From Clostridium sp. CAG:1013 (lineage in GTDB: Bacteria; Bacillota; Clostridia; Oscillospirales; Acutalibacteraceae): DNA of 27,770 nt. The notes below the pieces were generated by a model that saw only the letters and a program-made list of their open reading frames with translations, searched no databases and was not told the origin of the DNA. The stretch lies in NCBI GenBank assembly GCA_000432995.1, contig HF972652.1:20011-47780 (forward strand), in the 5' to 3' direction. Of this stretch, positions 20,095 to 27,672 are shown piece by piece. The first letter of the stretch is position 1. Each line of letters starts with the position of its first letter. Both the position numbers and the translations under genes were made by a program.

Positions 20095-20239
20095 TGACCA
20101 ATTTGTTAAAATTACAGCAAACTTGTCTCCGGGATGGGTTTCGGCTCATGTTTAACAGCTTTGCCACTTGGGTCTGGGTGAGATCGTGATCCTCCCGCAG
20201 GTCCCGCAGTCGTGGATAGCCGCCCACAGCCCTGCTCAT
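20069..20239 (-). pseudogene. Truncated XRE-family helix-turn-helix regulator
   Basis: A 56-codon frame starts at an ATG that overlaps the nrdG stop (ATGA) behind GGAGGA. Its first half, YPRLRDLREDHDLTQTQVAKLLNMS (shown by the motif LRDLREDHDLTQTQVAKLL), is a typical XRE DNA-binding beginning: helices 1 and 2. After NMS the family sequence is lost: the rest is basic and cysteine-containing without the expected SRYExG and later helices, and it ends in the pckG promoter. It looks like the stub of a regulator cut by deletion, though a short translated peptide remains possible. Confidence 0.6.
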
Positions 20240-20736
20240 TCCTCCGGCAGCAGGACTACATGGCCCGCCTGGCGAGTTTTCTTCATATCGATGAGCCGCT
20301 GGTTTTCGCTGCCCCGGAAACGCAGTTCCAGATTCCGCAGTTCCATCACAAAGGGCCCGTCGATGAGCACGTCTACCTCCGCCAGCAGAGCGTTCACGGC
20401 AGGGTCGTTCTTTTCCAGCAGCTGCTCGTAGGTCCAGCCGGTAAACACGGTCACATCCTTGCCCACGCCGTGAACCAGCTGTGCCAGCTCCGTCAAAGGC
20501 TCCGGCTGGCAGAAGGGCTCTCCCCCGCTGAAAGTGATTCCTTTCAGGATGGGGTCCTTTTTAAAGTCCTCGAACAGCGCCTGGGGCGTGGTCTCCTGGC
20601 CGCCTTCAAAGGCCCAGGTCTGGGGGTTATGGCAGCCCGGGCAGTGGTGAGGGCAGCCCTGGGTAAACACGGTGTACCGGATACCCCGGCCGTCCACGAT
20701 GGACTCCTTCACCACGCCGGCGATCTTCAATTCCAC
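20236..20736 (-). CDS. nrdG: Anaerobic ribonucleotide reductase activating protein (radical SAM)
   Basis: The 166-residue radical SAM enzyme uses S-adenosylmethionine and a [4Fe-4S] cluster to place the glycyl radical on class III ribonucleotide reductase. The cluster motif CPHHCPGC (C28, C32, C35) and the SAM-binding FSGGEPF are intact. Start is taken as GTG at 20736, behind AGAGGAGG; a longer frame to 20775 would begin inside the surE terminator. It lies after surE and before a truncated regulator whose start overlaps its stop. Its natural partner would be the separate 57-residue glycyl-radical protein upstream together with the large NrdD. Confidence 0.93.
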   Translation of the reverse strand: MELKIAGVVKESIVDGRGIRYTVFTQGCPHHCPGCHNPQTWAFEGGQETTPQALFEDFKKDPILKGITFSGGEPFCQPEPLTELAQLVHGVGKDVTVFTGWTYEQLLEKNDPAVNALLAEVDVLIDGPFVMELRNLELRFRGSENQRLIDMKKTRQAGHVVLLPEE

Positions 20737-20757
20737 GACGATTCCTCCTCTTTTGAC

Positions 20758-20785
20758 AAAAACCGGGTGAGTCACCCCACCCGGT
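20758..20785 (-). terminator. Hairpin terminator between surE and nrdG
   Basis: On the minus strand ACCGGGTG (20785-20778) pairs with CACCCGGT (20769-20762) and is followed by TTTTT. No separate nrdG promoter is evident, so partial readthrough is likely. Confidence 0.75.
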
Positions 20786-20794
20786 CCTGTGTTG

Positions 20795-21535
20795 TTACAA
20801 TGTAAATTCTTTCCCGGAAAAGCCCTCCGGGTCGGTCATCTCATAGGCCAGCGGCGTCAAAGTGACGTACCCCGCCAACACCAGAGCCCGGTCGTTCTCC
20901 CCCGGCTCCGTGTCGTAACTATCGTCATGAGTAGACCAGAAGTACCGCTTCCCCATGGGGGAAATCCGTTCCTCGTACTCTCCCAGCCACATGGCGTGTC
21001 CCTGGGGAACCCACTTCACGCCCCGGATTTTTTCAAGGGGCAGAGCGGGCACGTTCACGTTCAGGGCCTGGCGGATATCCCGCTCCGGATCCAGCTGCTC
21101 CAGCAGCCGCAAAAACACCTGAACCACCGTCTGCTGATCCGCCTCTGGAGGAGCCGACAGGGCAATGGCCTTCTTCCCCATTTTCGCCCCTTCCAAAGCG
21201 GCGGCAACCGTGCCGGAGTAAAGCAGATCTCCGGCTACATTCAAGCCTTTGTTGGGTCCGGAAACCACCAGGTCCACCGGTCCCTTCACCAAAGCTTTTA
21301 GTCCCACTTGGGTACAGTCAGCAGGCGTACCGGAGCAGCTGTAGGCGGGAACGCCTTCCCAACTCTGCTCCTGGACAAAAAGGGGATCCCTTGTGGTAAC
21401 GCCGTGGCCCACTGCCGAACGCTCCCGGTCGGGAGCCACCACAGTGACCTGATGTCCGGCCCCTTTCAGTGCCTCCGCCAGAGCCCGCAGTCCCAACGAA
21501 TGGATGCCGTCGTCATTGACCAGCAGGATGTGCAC
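20795..21535 (-). CDS. surE: 5'/3'-nucleotidase SurE
   Basis: The 246-residue metal-dependent phosphatase removes phosphate from nucleoside monophosphates. Conserved residues are present: D8-D9 in LVNDDG, S40 in APDRERSAVGH and N95 in SGPNKG. Length is normal. Start is GTG (21535-21533), 29 bases after the glycyl-radical peptide gene, with AAAGGGG upstream. Its place between two ribonucleotide reductase genes may link it to nucleotide pool control, but SurE is often found in varied contexts. Confidence 0.94.
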   Translation of the reverse strand: MHILLVNDDGIHSLGLRALAEALKGAGHQVTVVAPDRERSAVGHGVTTRDPLFVQEQSWEGVPAYSCSGTPADCTQVGLKALVKGPVDLVVSGPNKGLNVAGDLLYSGTVAAALEGAKMGKKAIALSAPPEADQQTVVQVFLRLLEQLDPERDIRQALNVNVPALPLEKIRGVKWVPQGHAMWLGEYEERISPMGKRYFWSTHDDSYDTEPGENDRALVLAGYVTLTPLAYEMTDPEGFSGKEFTL

Positions 21536-21564
21536 GGGAATCGCCCCTTTCTCAAAAAATCGTC

Positions 21565-21738
21565 TTACAGGCTGGACAGGGTGTGCTTCACCCGGTCACG
21601 CTCCTCGGCGCGCTTGGCGTTGTTCCAGCGGTCGATGGTGCCCACCAGGTAGCCGGTGATACGGCGAATACGCTCGAAATCGCGGCCCTCGCCCACCAGG
21701 ATCTGTTCTTTCTTCTCGGCAACTGCTTTGTTTTCCAT
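21565..21738 (-). CDS. nrdD: Separate glycyl-radical domain of anaerobic ribonucleotide reductase
   Basis: The 57-residue protein contains FERIRRITGYLVG followed by DRWNNAK and RVKH. This matches the C-terminal glycyl-radical segment of class III ribonucleotide reductase (E. coli-type RVCGYLG...RPFNxGK...RRVKH); the radical would be on G29. The large NrdD next door (21935-24232) ends before this segment, so the enzyme appears split into two chains, much as YfiD replaces the radical domain of pyruvate formate-lyase. AAGGAGG lies 7 bases before the ATG and a strong promoter is upstream. The N-terminal 20 residues are polar (EKKEQILVGEGRD) and may dock to the large chain. The assignment is by motif; the assembly is inference. 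Confidence 0.82.
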   Translation of the reverse strand: MENKAVAEKKEQILVGEGRDFERIRRITGYLVGTIDRWNNAKRAEERDRVKHTLSSL

Positions 21739-21785
21739 GATAGATCCTCCTTATCCATATCTAAAAGGGTTGAATTACTAAAATT

Positions 21786-21828
21786 TAAGAACGATTCTTA
21801 TTTTATCAGGTTCTTGGCTTTCTGTCAA
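21786..21828 (-). promoter_or_regulatory. Promoter of the glycyl-radical peptide gene with a start-site dyad
   Basis: On the minus strand TTGACA (21828-21823), 17-base spacer, TAAAAT (21805-21800). A perfect dyad TAAGAA-CGA-TTCTTA (21786-21800) covers the predicted start of transcription and may be a repressor site. No NrdR box is seen here. Confidence 0.7.
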
Positions 21829-21848
21829 GAGCGAACGTGAAGCACGCA

Positions 21849-21883
21849 AAAGTTTTTGATCCAACTTTTTTCAAAAAGTTGGC
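21849..21883 (+). repeat. 35-bp dispersed repeat, copy 2
   Basis: Identical over 35 bases to 14486-14520. Here it lies between the end of the large nrdD gene and the promoter of the glycyl-radical peptide gene, i.e. exactly in the gap that separates the two halves of the reductase. Its palindrome CCAACTTTTT/AAAAAGTTGG could terminate or stabilise the nrdD transcript. Confidence 0.75.
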
Positions 21884-21934
21884 AGAGCGCCAGGCAACCG
21901 TCCGGGCCCCATGCAGCTTCGCCGCTACGTGGGC

Positions 21935-24232
21935 TTACCGAATGAGGCAGGAGTAGTCAGGCACGTCGTGGTACTTCTTCCGCAGCTCCTCCAGCTTCTC
22001 CAGAGGCACACCCTCTCCGGCGCGGCGGCCGCAGCGGGGGCACACATCATTGATGATGCCGTTATAGCCGCAGACAGGGTCACGGTCCACCGGGTGGTTC
22101 ACGGAACCATAGCCAATGCCAGCTTCCTTCATGCAGCGGATCACGCTCTCGAAGGCGTCGATATTCTTGCACACGTCCCCATCCAGTTCCACATAGCTGA
22201 TGTGACCGGCGTTGGTCAGAGCGTGGAAGGGAGCTTCCTTCTTGATCTTCTCAAAGGCGCTGATGGGATAATACACCGGGATGTGGAAGGAGTTGGTGTA
22301 GTATTCCCGATCGGTGACGCCGGGGATCTTGCCGAATTTCTTCTGATCGATCCGCACGAACCGGCCGGACAGGCCTTCGGCGGGAGTGGCCAGCAGTGTG
22401 AAGTTGAGGCCGGTCTCCTGGGACTTGTCATCCATGCGCTTGCGCATGTAGGAGATGATCTCATACCCCAGCTTGTAGCTTTCCTCGCTCTCGCCGTGGT
22501 GCTTGCCGGTGAGGGCCACCAGAGTCTCCGCCAAGCCGATGAAGCCCACGGAGAGGGTGCCGTGCTTCAAAAGCTCTGCCACGGAGTCGTTGCGGTCCAG
22601 CTTTTCGGAATCGATCCAAACACCCTGTCCCATGAGGAAGGGGTAGTTATACGCTTTTTTGCTGCACTGGATCTTGAACCGGTGCAAAAGCTGCTCGATG
22701 CACAGATCGATGCGCTGGTCCAGGATCTCGTAGAACTTCTTCACGTCGCCCTTGGCCTCGATGCCGATCCGGGGCAGGTTGATGGAGGTGAAGCTCAAGT
22801 TGCCACGGCCGCAGGTGACTTCCCGGTTCTTGTCGTGGACGTTGCCCATGACGCGGGTACGGCAGCCCATGTAGGCCACTTCGGTATCGTAATCGCCGGG
22901 CTTGTAGTACTGCAGGTTGAAGGGAGCGTCCAGGAAGCTGAAATTGGGGAACAGCCGCTTGGCGCTCACCCGCATGGCCAGCTTGAACAGGTCATAGTTG
23001 GGGTCTTCTTCGTTGTAGTTGACCCCTTCCTTCACCTTGAAGATCTGCACCGGGAAAATAGGGGTCTCCCCGTCTCCCAGGCCAGCCTCGGTGGCTAGCA
23101 GCAGGTTGCGGATGACCATCCGGCCCTGCTCGGTGGTGTCGGTGCCGTAGTTCAAAGAGCTGAAGGGCACCTGGGCGCCTGCTCGGGAATTCATGGTGTT
23201 CAGGTTATGGACCAAAGCTTCCATAGCCTGGTAGGTGGCCTTGTCGGTCTCACGCCAAGCGGTCTGGGCGGCATAGTGGGCTGCGTCCAAAGCCTCTTCC
23301 CGGGTGATCTCCTCAAAGCCGTTCTCCCGCTGATGCTGGGGCAGATAGTCAGCGAATTTCTCCGCGTACTGGTCCACCTGGTCCATGGGGACCCAGCTGC
23401 CCAGGGTGTCCTTCACATTGGCGATCATGGCGGCGCCGTCCTCATAGGACATGCCGTTTCTCACCTGGAAGAACTGGATCAGCGCTTTGAAGTATTCTTT
23501 GGAATGGGTCTTATCGATACCCAGAGCCATGGCGTAGTCAAAGTTAGGAACACTCTGGCCGCCGTGCATCTCGTTCTGGTTGGCCTGGATGGCAATGCAG
23601 GCCAGGGCCGCGTAGCTGCGGATGTCCTTGGGCTCCCGCAGATAACCATGGCCGGTGGAGAAGCCGTTGTGGAACAGCTTGATCAAATCGATCTGGCAGC
23701 AGGTCTCGGTCAGGGTGTAGAAATCCTTGTCGTGGATGTGGATATCACCATCAGCGTTGGCCTTGGCGATGTGGGAGGGAATGACATACTTGTCATAGAA
23801 GCTCTTCGCGCCCTCGGAACCGTATTTCAGCATGGTGCCCATGGCGGTGTCCGCGTTGATGTTGGCGTTTTCCCGCTTCAGGTCGGCATCCTCGGCAGGG
23901 ACAAAGGTGAGGGCGGAGTAGATCTTCACCAGCTCGTCGTCCATTTCCCTCAGCTTCTGATGCTCGGCCCGGTACAAGATATAGGCCTTAGCGGTCTTGG
24001 CGTAGTCAGCGGCGATCAGCTTTTCCTCCACCACGTCCTGGATCTGCTCCACGGTGGGGACCTGCTTCATTTTTTCCAGCTGGCTCACCACAGCCTGGGT
24101 CAGCTTGTCCAGCTGCTGTTCGCTCATCTTTTCCGTAGCGTTACGTACATTGGCCTTGAAAATGGCGCTCCGGATCTTGGAAGCGTCAAACGCTACCTTT
24201 TCCCCGCTGCGCTTGATGATAGTCTTGAGCAT
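21935..24232 (-). CDS. nrdD: Anaerobic (class III) ribonucleoside-triphosphate reductase, large chain without glycyl-radical segment
   Basis: The 765-residue protein has an N-terminal ATP-cone (IIKRSGEKVAFD, allosteric control, about 1-95). The ten-stranded barrel follows, with the cysteine pair C178-C179 in TETCCQID (region of the thiyl-radical cysteine) and C457 in MGCRTRV. C-terminal metal-binding cysteines C721, C731 and C734 lie in DPVCGYNG and CPRCGRR. It reduces ribonucleotides to deoxyribonucleotides without oxygen. The protein stops at DYSCLIR, about 30 residues after the metal site, and no GYxG radical segment follows in any frame up to the repeat. That segment is encoded separately at 21565-21738. 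ATG with AGAGG upstream; promoter with NrdR box. Confidence 0.93.
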   Translation of the reverse strand: MLKTIIKRSGEKVAFDASKIRSAIFKANVRNATEKMSEQQLDKLTQAVVSQLEKMKQVPTVEQIQDVVEEKLIAADYAKTAKAYILYRAEHQKLREMDDELVKIYSALTFVPAEDADLKRENANINADTAMGTMLKYGSEGAKSFYDKYVIPSHIAKANADGDIHIHDKDFYTLTETCCQIDLIKLFHNGFSTGHGYLREPKDIRSYAALACIAIQANQNEMHGGQSVPNFDYAMALGIDKTHSKEYFKALIQFFQVRNGMSYEDGAAMIANVKDTLGSWVPMDQVDQYAEKFADYLPQHQRENGFEEITREEALDAAHYAAQTAWRETDKATYQAMEALVHNLNTMNSRAGAQVPFSSLNYGTDTTEQGRMVIRNLLLATEAGLGDGETPIFPVQIFKVKEGVNYNEEDPNYDLFKLAMRVSAKRLFPNFSFLDAPFNLQYYKPGDYDTEVAYMGCRTRVMGNVHDKNREVTCGRGNLSFTSINLPRIGIEAKGDVKKFYEILDQRIDLCIEQLLHRFKIQCSKKAYNYPFLMGQGVWIDSEKLDRNDSVAELLKHGTLSVGFIGLAETLVALTGKHHGESEESYKLGYEIISYMRKRMDDKSQETGLNFTLLATPAEGLSGRFVRIDQKKFGKIPGVTDREYYTNSFHIPVYYPISAFEKIKKEAPFHALTNAGHISYVELDGDVCKNIDAFESVIRCMKEAGIGYGSVNHPVDRDPVCGYNGIINDVCPRCGRRAGEGVPLEKLEELRKKYHDVPDYSCLIR

Positions 24233-24283
24233 GGCGTTTTCCTCTTTCCCTAAATTTTACGAAATCGTCCCCAAAAGGGACCA

Positions 24284-24313
24284 CATCCTCCCTCGGAAAC
24301 CCGGGGGAGGATG
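24284..24313 (-). other. Hairpin in the nrdD leader
   Basis: CATCCTCCC (24284-24292) pairs with GGGAGGATG (24305-24313), nine perfect pairs, in the roughly 137-nt 5' leader of nrdD. A smaller GTCCC/GGGAC hairpin is at about 24267-24281. No T tract follows and no known riboswitch pattern is recognised. Confidence 0.45.
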
Positions 24314-24375
24314 GTAATTCTCTCACTCTGCCGGCAAAGGAAGCCTCTCGGCCCCTCTGTGCGCCAGCAGGATTT

Positions 24376-24404
24376 ATTATAGTCCAAATAAGTGTGGCTG
24401 TCAA
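24376..24404 (-). promoter_or_regulatory. Promoter of nrdD
   Basis: On the minus strand TTGACA (24404-24399), 17-base spacer, TATAAT (24381-24376): both hexamers perfect. Confidence 0.88.
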
Positions 24405-24411
24405 CAGCAAA

Positions 24412-24427
24412 ACACTAGATATTGTGT
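24412..24427. promoter_or_regulatory. NrdR box upstream of nrdD
   Basis: ACACTAGATATTGTGT fits the NrdR consensus (ACAC-AT-rich-GTGT) just upstream of the -35. A degraded second box with an intact GTGT half (24380-24395) is centred 32 bases away and overlaps the -10, the usual spacing for paired NrdR sites. This predicts repression of nrdD by NrdR when dATP is plentiful. Confidence 0.72.
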
Positions 24428-24466
24428 TGTTAAAAAAATAATTATGGAACAGCCCCTAAATATATT

Positions 24467-24500
24467 GCCCCCGGTCATGTTTCACAACACGGCCGGGGGC
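24467..24500 (-). terminator. Hairpin after aspS (probable terminator)
   Basis: GCCCCCGG (24467-24474) pairs with CCGGGGGC (24493-24500); on the minus strand it is followed by AATATATTTAG, a weak T tract. It lies 27 bases after the aspS stop. Confidence 0.6.
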
Positions 24501-24526
24501 AGGATTTTTCAGGATCTAACAGGGAT

Positions 24527-26332
24527 TTAACCCTGCTCCTCCTGGGAATGTTCCACGATAGCGATAGAGAGCTCCTCCAACTGGCTGGGGTCCACGGGAG
24601 CGGGGGCGTCCATCATCAGGTCCTGGGCGCTCTTGTTCATGGGGAAGGCAATAACCTCACGGATGGAGCTTTCGCCACACAGCAGCATGACCATCCGGTC
24701 CACACCGGGAGCGATACCCGCATGGGGCGGCGCGCCGTAGCAGAAGGCGTTGTACATGGCGGGGAACTTGGCCTTCACGTCCTCTTCGCCCAAGCCCACC
24801 ATCTCAAAGGCTTTCACCATGATCTCAGGGTCGTGGTTCCGCACAGCGCCGGAGGACAGCTCCACGCCGTTGCACACCAGGTCGTACTGCTCCGCCAGGA
24901 TGCTCAGGGGATCGATCTCTCCCCGTTCCGCTTTCAGCAATGCCTCCAGGCCGCCGGAAGGCATAGAGAAGGGGTTGTGGCAGAATTCCAGCTGGCCGGA
25001 CTCCTCCCCGATCTCGAACATGGGGAAATCCACGATCCAGCAGAACTCGTACCGCTCCTGGTCCAAGTGGCCCTCGCACTGAGCGCCGGCCAGCTTCACC
25101 ATCACGCCGGAAGTCTTCCAAACCTGGGAGCGGGTGCCAGCGCACAGCAGCACCAGAGTGTCATTCTCCAGAGCCAGCTTACTGATGACCTTCTGAGCCA
25201 GGGCAGGATCGGCGTTGAGGAACTTGGCGATACCGCCTACGATCTCACCCTTTTCGTCCACCCGGAACCAGTAGGGCTTCTGCCCTGCCTGAACTTCCAC
25301 ATCGGCGCACAGCTTGTCGATGGCTTTCCGGGTCAGCTTGCAGTTAGATACAGGCACAGCCTTGATGAGAGCACCGCCCTCGAAGGGACCGAAACCGCAG
25401 CCGGAGAGCAGATCGGTGGCGTCCTTCACCCGCAGGTCAATACGCAGGTCAGGCTTGTCGGAGCCAAACTCCTCCATGGCCTGGAGGTAGGGGATCCGAC
25501 GGAAGGGAGCCTGGGAAGCGATGTTATAGGCGCCGTACTTGGCGAAAATGGGAGGCAGTACCTGCTCCAGCACAGCAAACACGTCCTCCTGACCAGCGAA
25601 GGCCATCTCCATGTCCAGCTGGTAGAACTCACCGGGAGAACGGTCGCCACGGGCGTCCTCGTCCCGGAAGCAGGGAGCGATCTGGAAATACTTGTCAAAA
25701 CCAGAGGTCATCAGCAGCTGTTTGAACTGCTGAGGAGCCTGGGGCAGAGCGTAGAACTTGCCGGGATGCTTCCGGGAAGGCACCAGGTAGTCCCGGGCGC
25801 CCTCGGGGGAGGAAGCGGTGAGGATGGGGGTGGTGATCTCCATGAATCCCTGGTCCTCCATGGCCCGACGCAGAGCGGACACCACCTGGCTGCGGACCAC
25901 GATGTTCTTCTTCACCTGAGGATTGCGCAGGTCAAGATAACGGTATTTCAGCCGGGCATCCTCGCCGGCATCTTTGGAATAGTTCACCTCGAAGGGCAGC
26001 TCGTTGTAGCGGCAGCGGCCCAAAACCTGGATCTGGGTGGGAGCAACCTCGATGTCGCCAGTGGGCAGCTTGGGGTTCTTGCTGGTGCGCTCCCGCACCA
26101 GGCCGGTAACGGCGATGGTGCTCTCTTTGTTGAGCGCCTTCACCTGCTCCATCATTTCCTCGGTCTCCACTACCACCTGAGTGGTGCCGTAAAAGTCCCG
26201 GAGAACCAGGAAGCCAAAGTTGCTTCCCACTTCCCGAAGATTCTCCATCCAGCCCGCCAGAGTGACGGTCTGGCCCACATGCTCCATGCGCAGTTCTCCG
26301 CAGGTGTGGGTGCGGTATTTTGTCTGTTCCAT
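24527..26332 (-). CDS. aspS: Aspartyl-tRNA synthetase
   Basis: The 601-residue class II synthetase charges tRNA-Asp. It has an N-terminal OB-fold anticodon domain, class II motif 2 (CFRDEDARGDRSPGEFYQLDMEM), the bacterial GAD insertion in the middle, and motif 3 (GIAPGVDRMVMLLCGESSIREVIAFP). Length is that of bacterial AspRS. In the OB fold the usual RDHGG-type block reads REVGSNFGF, so the position often His in non-discriminating enzymes is Val here; this hints at, but does not prove, a tRNA-Asp-specific enzyme. It follows hisS by 29 bases, and the hisS-aspS pair is common in Firmicutes. AGAGGGAAC precedes the ATG. Confidence 0.96.
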   Translation of the reverse strand: MEQTKYRTHTCGELRMEHVGQTVTLAGWMENLREVGSNFGFLVLRDFYGTTQVVVETEEMMEQVKALNKESTIAVTGLVRERTSKNPKLPTGDIEVAPTQIQVLGRCRYNELPFEVNYSKDAGEDARLKYRYLDLRNPQVKKNIVVRSQVVSALRRAMEDQGFMEITTPILTASSPEGARDYLVPSRKHPGKFYALPQAPQQFKQLLMTSGFDKYFQIAPCFRDEDARGDRSPGEFYQLDMEMAFAGQEDVFAVLEQVLPPIFAKYGAYNIASQAPFRRIPYLQAMEEFGSDKPDLRIDLRVKDATDLLSGCGFGPFEGGALIKAVPVSNCKLTRKAIDKLCADVEVQAGQKPYWFRVDEKGEIVGGIAKFLNADPALAQKVISKLALENDTLVLLCAGTRSQVWKTSGVMVKLAGAQCEGHLDQERYEFCWIVDFPMFEIGEESGQLEFCHNPFSMPSGGLEALLKAERGEIDPLSILAEQYDLVCNGVELSSGAVRNHDPEIMVKAFEMVGLGEEDVKAKFPAMYNAFCYGAPPHAGIAPGVDRMVMLLCGESSIREVIAFPMNKSAQDLMMDAPAPVDPSQLEELSIAIVEHSQEEQG

Positions 26333-26361
26333 TGCAGTTCCCTCTTTCTTCTCTTTCCTAC

Positions 26362-27648
26362 TTAAAAGGCCAAATCTCCGGCCTCTGTGCTCAAAGTGAT
26401 GTACTGGTCGATGAAATCCTCTCCCAGGGAGATGGATTTCTTTTCCCCAGTTTTCATGTTTTTCAATTCCGCTTTGCCCTCGGCCAGCTCGTTCTCCCCC
26501 ACCACAATGGTGTACTGGGCGCCGATCTTGTCAGCGTACTTCATCTGGGCTTTCAGGCCCCGGCCGCACAGGTCGCAGTCGGCGGGAACGCCGCACCGGT
26601 GCAGCTGATCGGTGAGCAGGAAGGTTTTCTTCTGAGCTTCCTCGCCCATGGAGGCCAGGTAGACTTCGCATCTTACCGGCTGGGGGAATTCCGTATCCTG
26701 AGCTTCCAGAGCCATCATAATACGGTCCAGGCCCAGGCCGAAGCCCAAACCAGGAGTAGGCTTGCCGCCCATCTCCTCCACCAGACCGTCATACCGGCCA
26801 CCGCCGCCCAGGGCGAAGCCCAGGCTCTTGGAGGGGAACTCGAACACAGTGCGGGTGTAGTAGTCCAGGCCCCGAACCAGGCCGGGATCCACCTCAAACT
26901 CCACACCCATGGCAGTGAGATAGCTCTGGACCTTTTGGAAATGCTTCTGGCAGTCCTCGCACAGGTAATCGGTGATCTTGGGCGCGCCCTTGGCCACTTC
27001 CTGGCACTCAGGGCTCTTGCAGTCCAGGATGCGCATGGGGTTGCGCTCCAGCCGAGACAGGCAGGTGTCGCACAGCTGCTCATTCCGGGCGGTGAAGTAT
27101 TCCTTCAAAGCCTTGTGGTATTCCTTCCGGCACTCGGGGCAGCCGATGGAATTGATCTGCAAGCCCACGTCCTCCAGGCCCAGCCGGTGGAAAGCGGACA
27201 GCGCCAGGGCGATGATCTGGGCGTCGGCCACAGGCTCAGCGGCACCGAACATCTCCACGCCGAACTGGTGCAGTTCCCGCAGACGGCCCGCCTGGGGCTT
27301 CTCATACCGGTAACAGGAGGTATTATAGTACAGTTTCACCGGGTAACCGGCATTGTACAGGCCGTTTTCCAGCATGGCACGGACAGCGCCCGCGGTGCCT
27401 TCCGGCCGCAGAGTGATGGACCGGCCGCCTTTGTCCTCGAAGGTGTACATCTGCTTTTCCACCACGTCAGTGGTATCACCCACACCGCGGAGGAACAGTT
27501 CGGTGTGCTCAAACACAGGGGTGCGGATCTCGGCAAAGCCGTTGAGTTCCGCCTCGCTGCGGAACACATCCTCCACCACCTGCCATTTTTCCGATTTTCC
27601 AGGGATCAGGTCCACTGTTCCCTTAGGTGCTCTTGTGATCAATTCCAT
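26362..27648 (-). CDS. hisS: Histidyl-tRNA synthetase
   Basis: The 428-residue class II synthetase charges tRNA-His. Motif 1 region is IRTPVFEHTELFLRG, motif 2 is CYRYEKPQAGRLRELHQFGVE, and the histidine-specific blocks GLDYYTRTVFEF and ALGGGGRYDGL are intact, followed by motif 3 (GLGFGLGLDRIMMAL) and the C-terminal anticodon domain. A cluster of cysteines in the insertion (CPEC, CDTC, CEDC) suggests a metal-stabilised insertion domain, seen in a subset of HisRS. ATG with AAAGGAG 10 bases upstream. It is co-transcribed with aspS; its promoter is upstream of the window edge. No T-box pattern is visible in the 122 bases available. Confidence 0.96.
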   Translation of the reverse strand: MELITRAPKGTVDLIPGKSEKWQVVEDVFRSEAELNGFAEIRTPVFEHTELFLRGVGDTTDVVEKQMYTFEDKGGRSITLRPEGTAGAVRAMLENGLYNAGYPVKLYYNTSCYRYEKPQAGRLRELHQFGVEMFGAAEPVADAQIIALALSAFHRLGLEDVGLQINSIGCPECRKEYHKALKEYFTARNEQLCDTCLSRLERNPMRILDCKSPECQEVAKGAPKITDYLCEDCQKHFQKVQSYLTAMGVEFEVDPGLVRGLDYYTRTVFEFPSKSLGFALGGGGRYDGLVEEMGGKPTPGLGFGLGLDRIMMALEAQDTEFPQPVRCEVYLASMGEEAQKKTFLLTDQLHRCGVPADCDLCGRGLKAQMKYADKIGAQYTIVVGENELAEGKAELKNMKTGEKKSISLGEDFIDQYITLSTEAGDLAF

Positions 27649-27672
27649 GCTCTATTTCTCCTTTCCGCCCAG

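Noticed and set aside
18541..20097. Long 518-codon frame opposite pckG
   Set aside because: It is the antisense of a gene with intact catalytic motifs; its composition (Val, His, Gly, Ala rich) is what GC-rich codon complementing produces.
20737..20775. Longer nrdG start at 20775
   Set aside because: The codon lies within the surE terminator hairpin without a ribosome site; GTG at 20736 follows AGAGGAGG.
24548..26365. 605-codon frame opposite aspS, and similar long frames opposite nrdD and the CNNM genes
   Set aside because: Shadow frames of clearly coding opposite strands, with no ribosome sites or family motifs.
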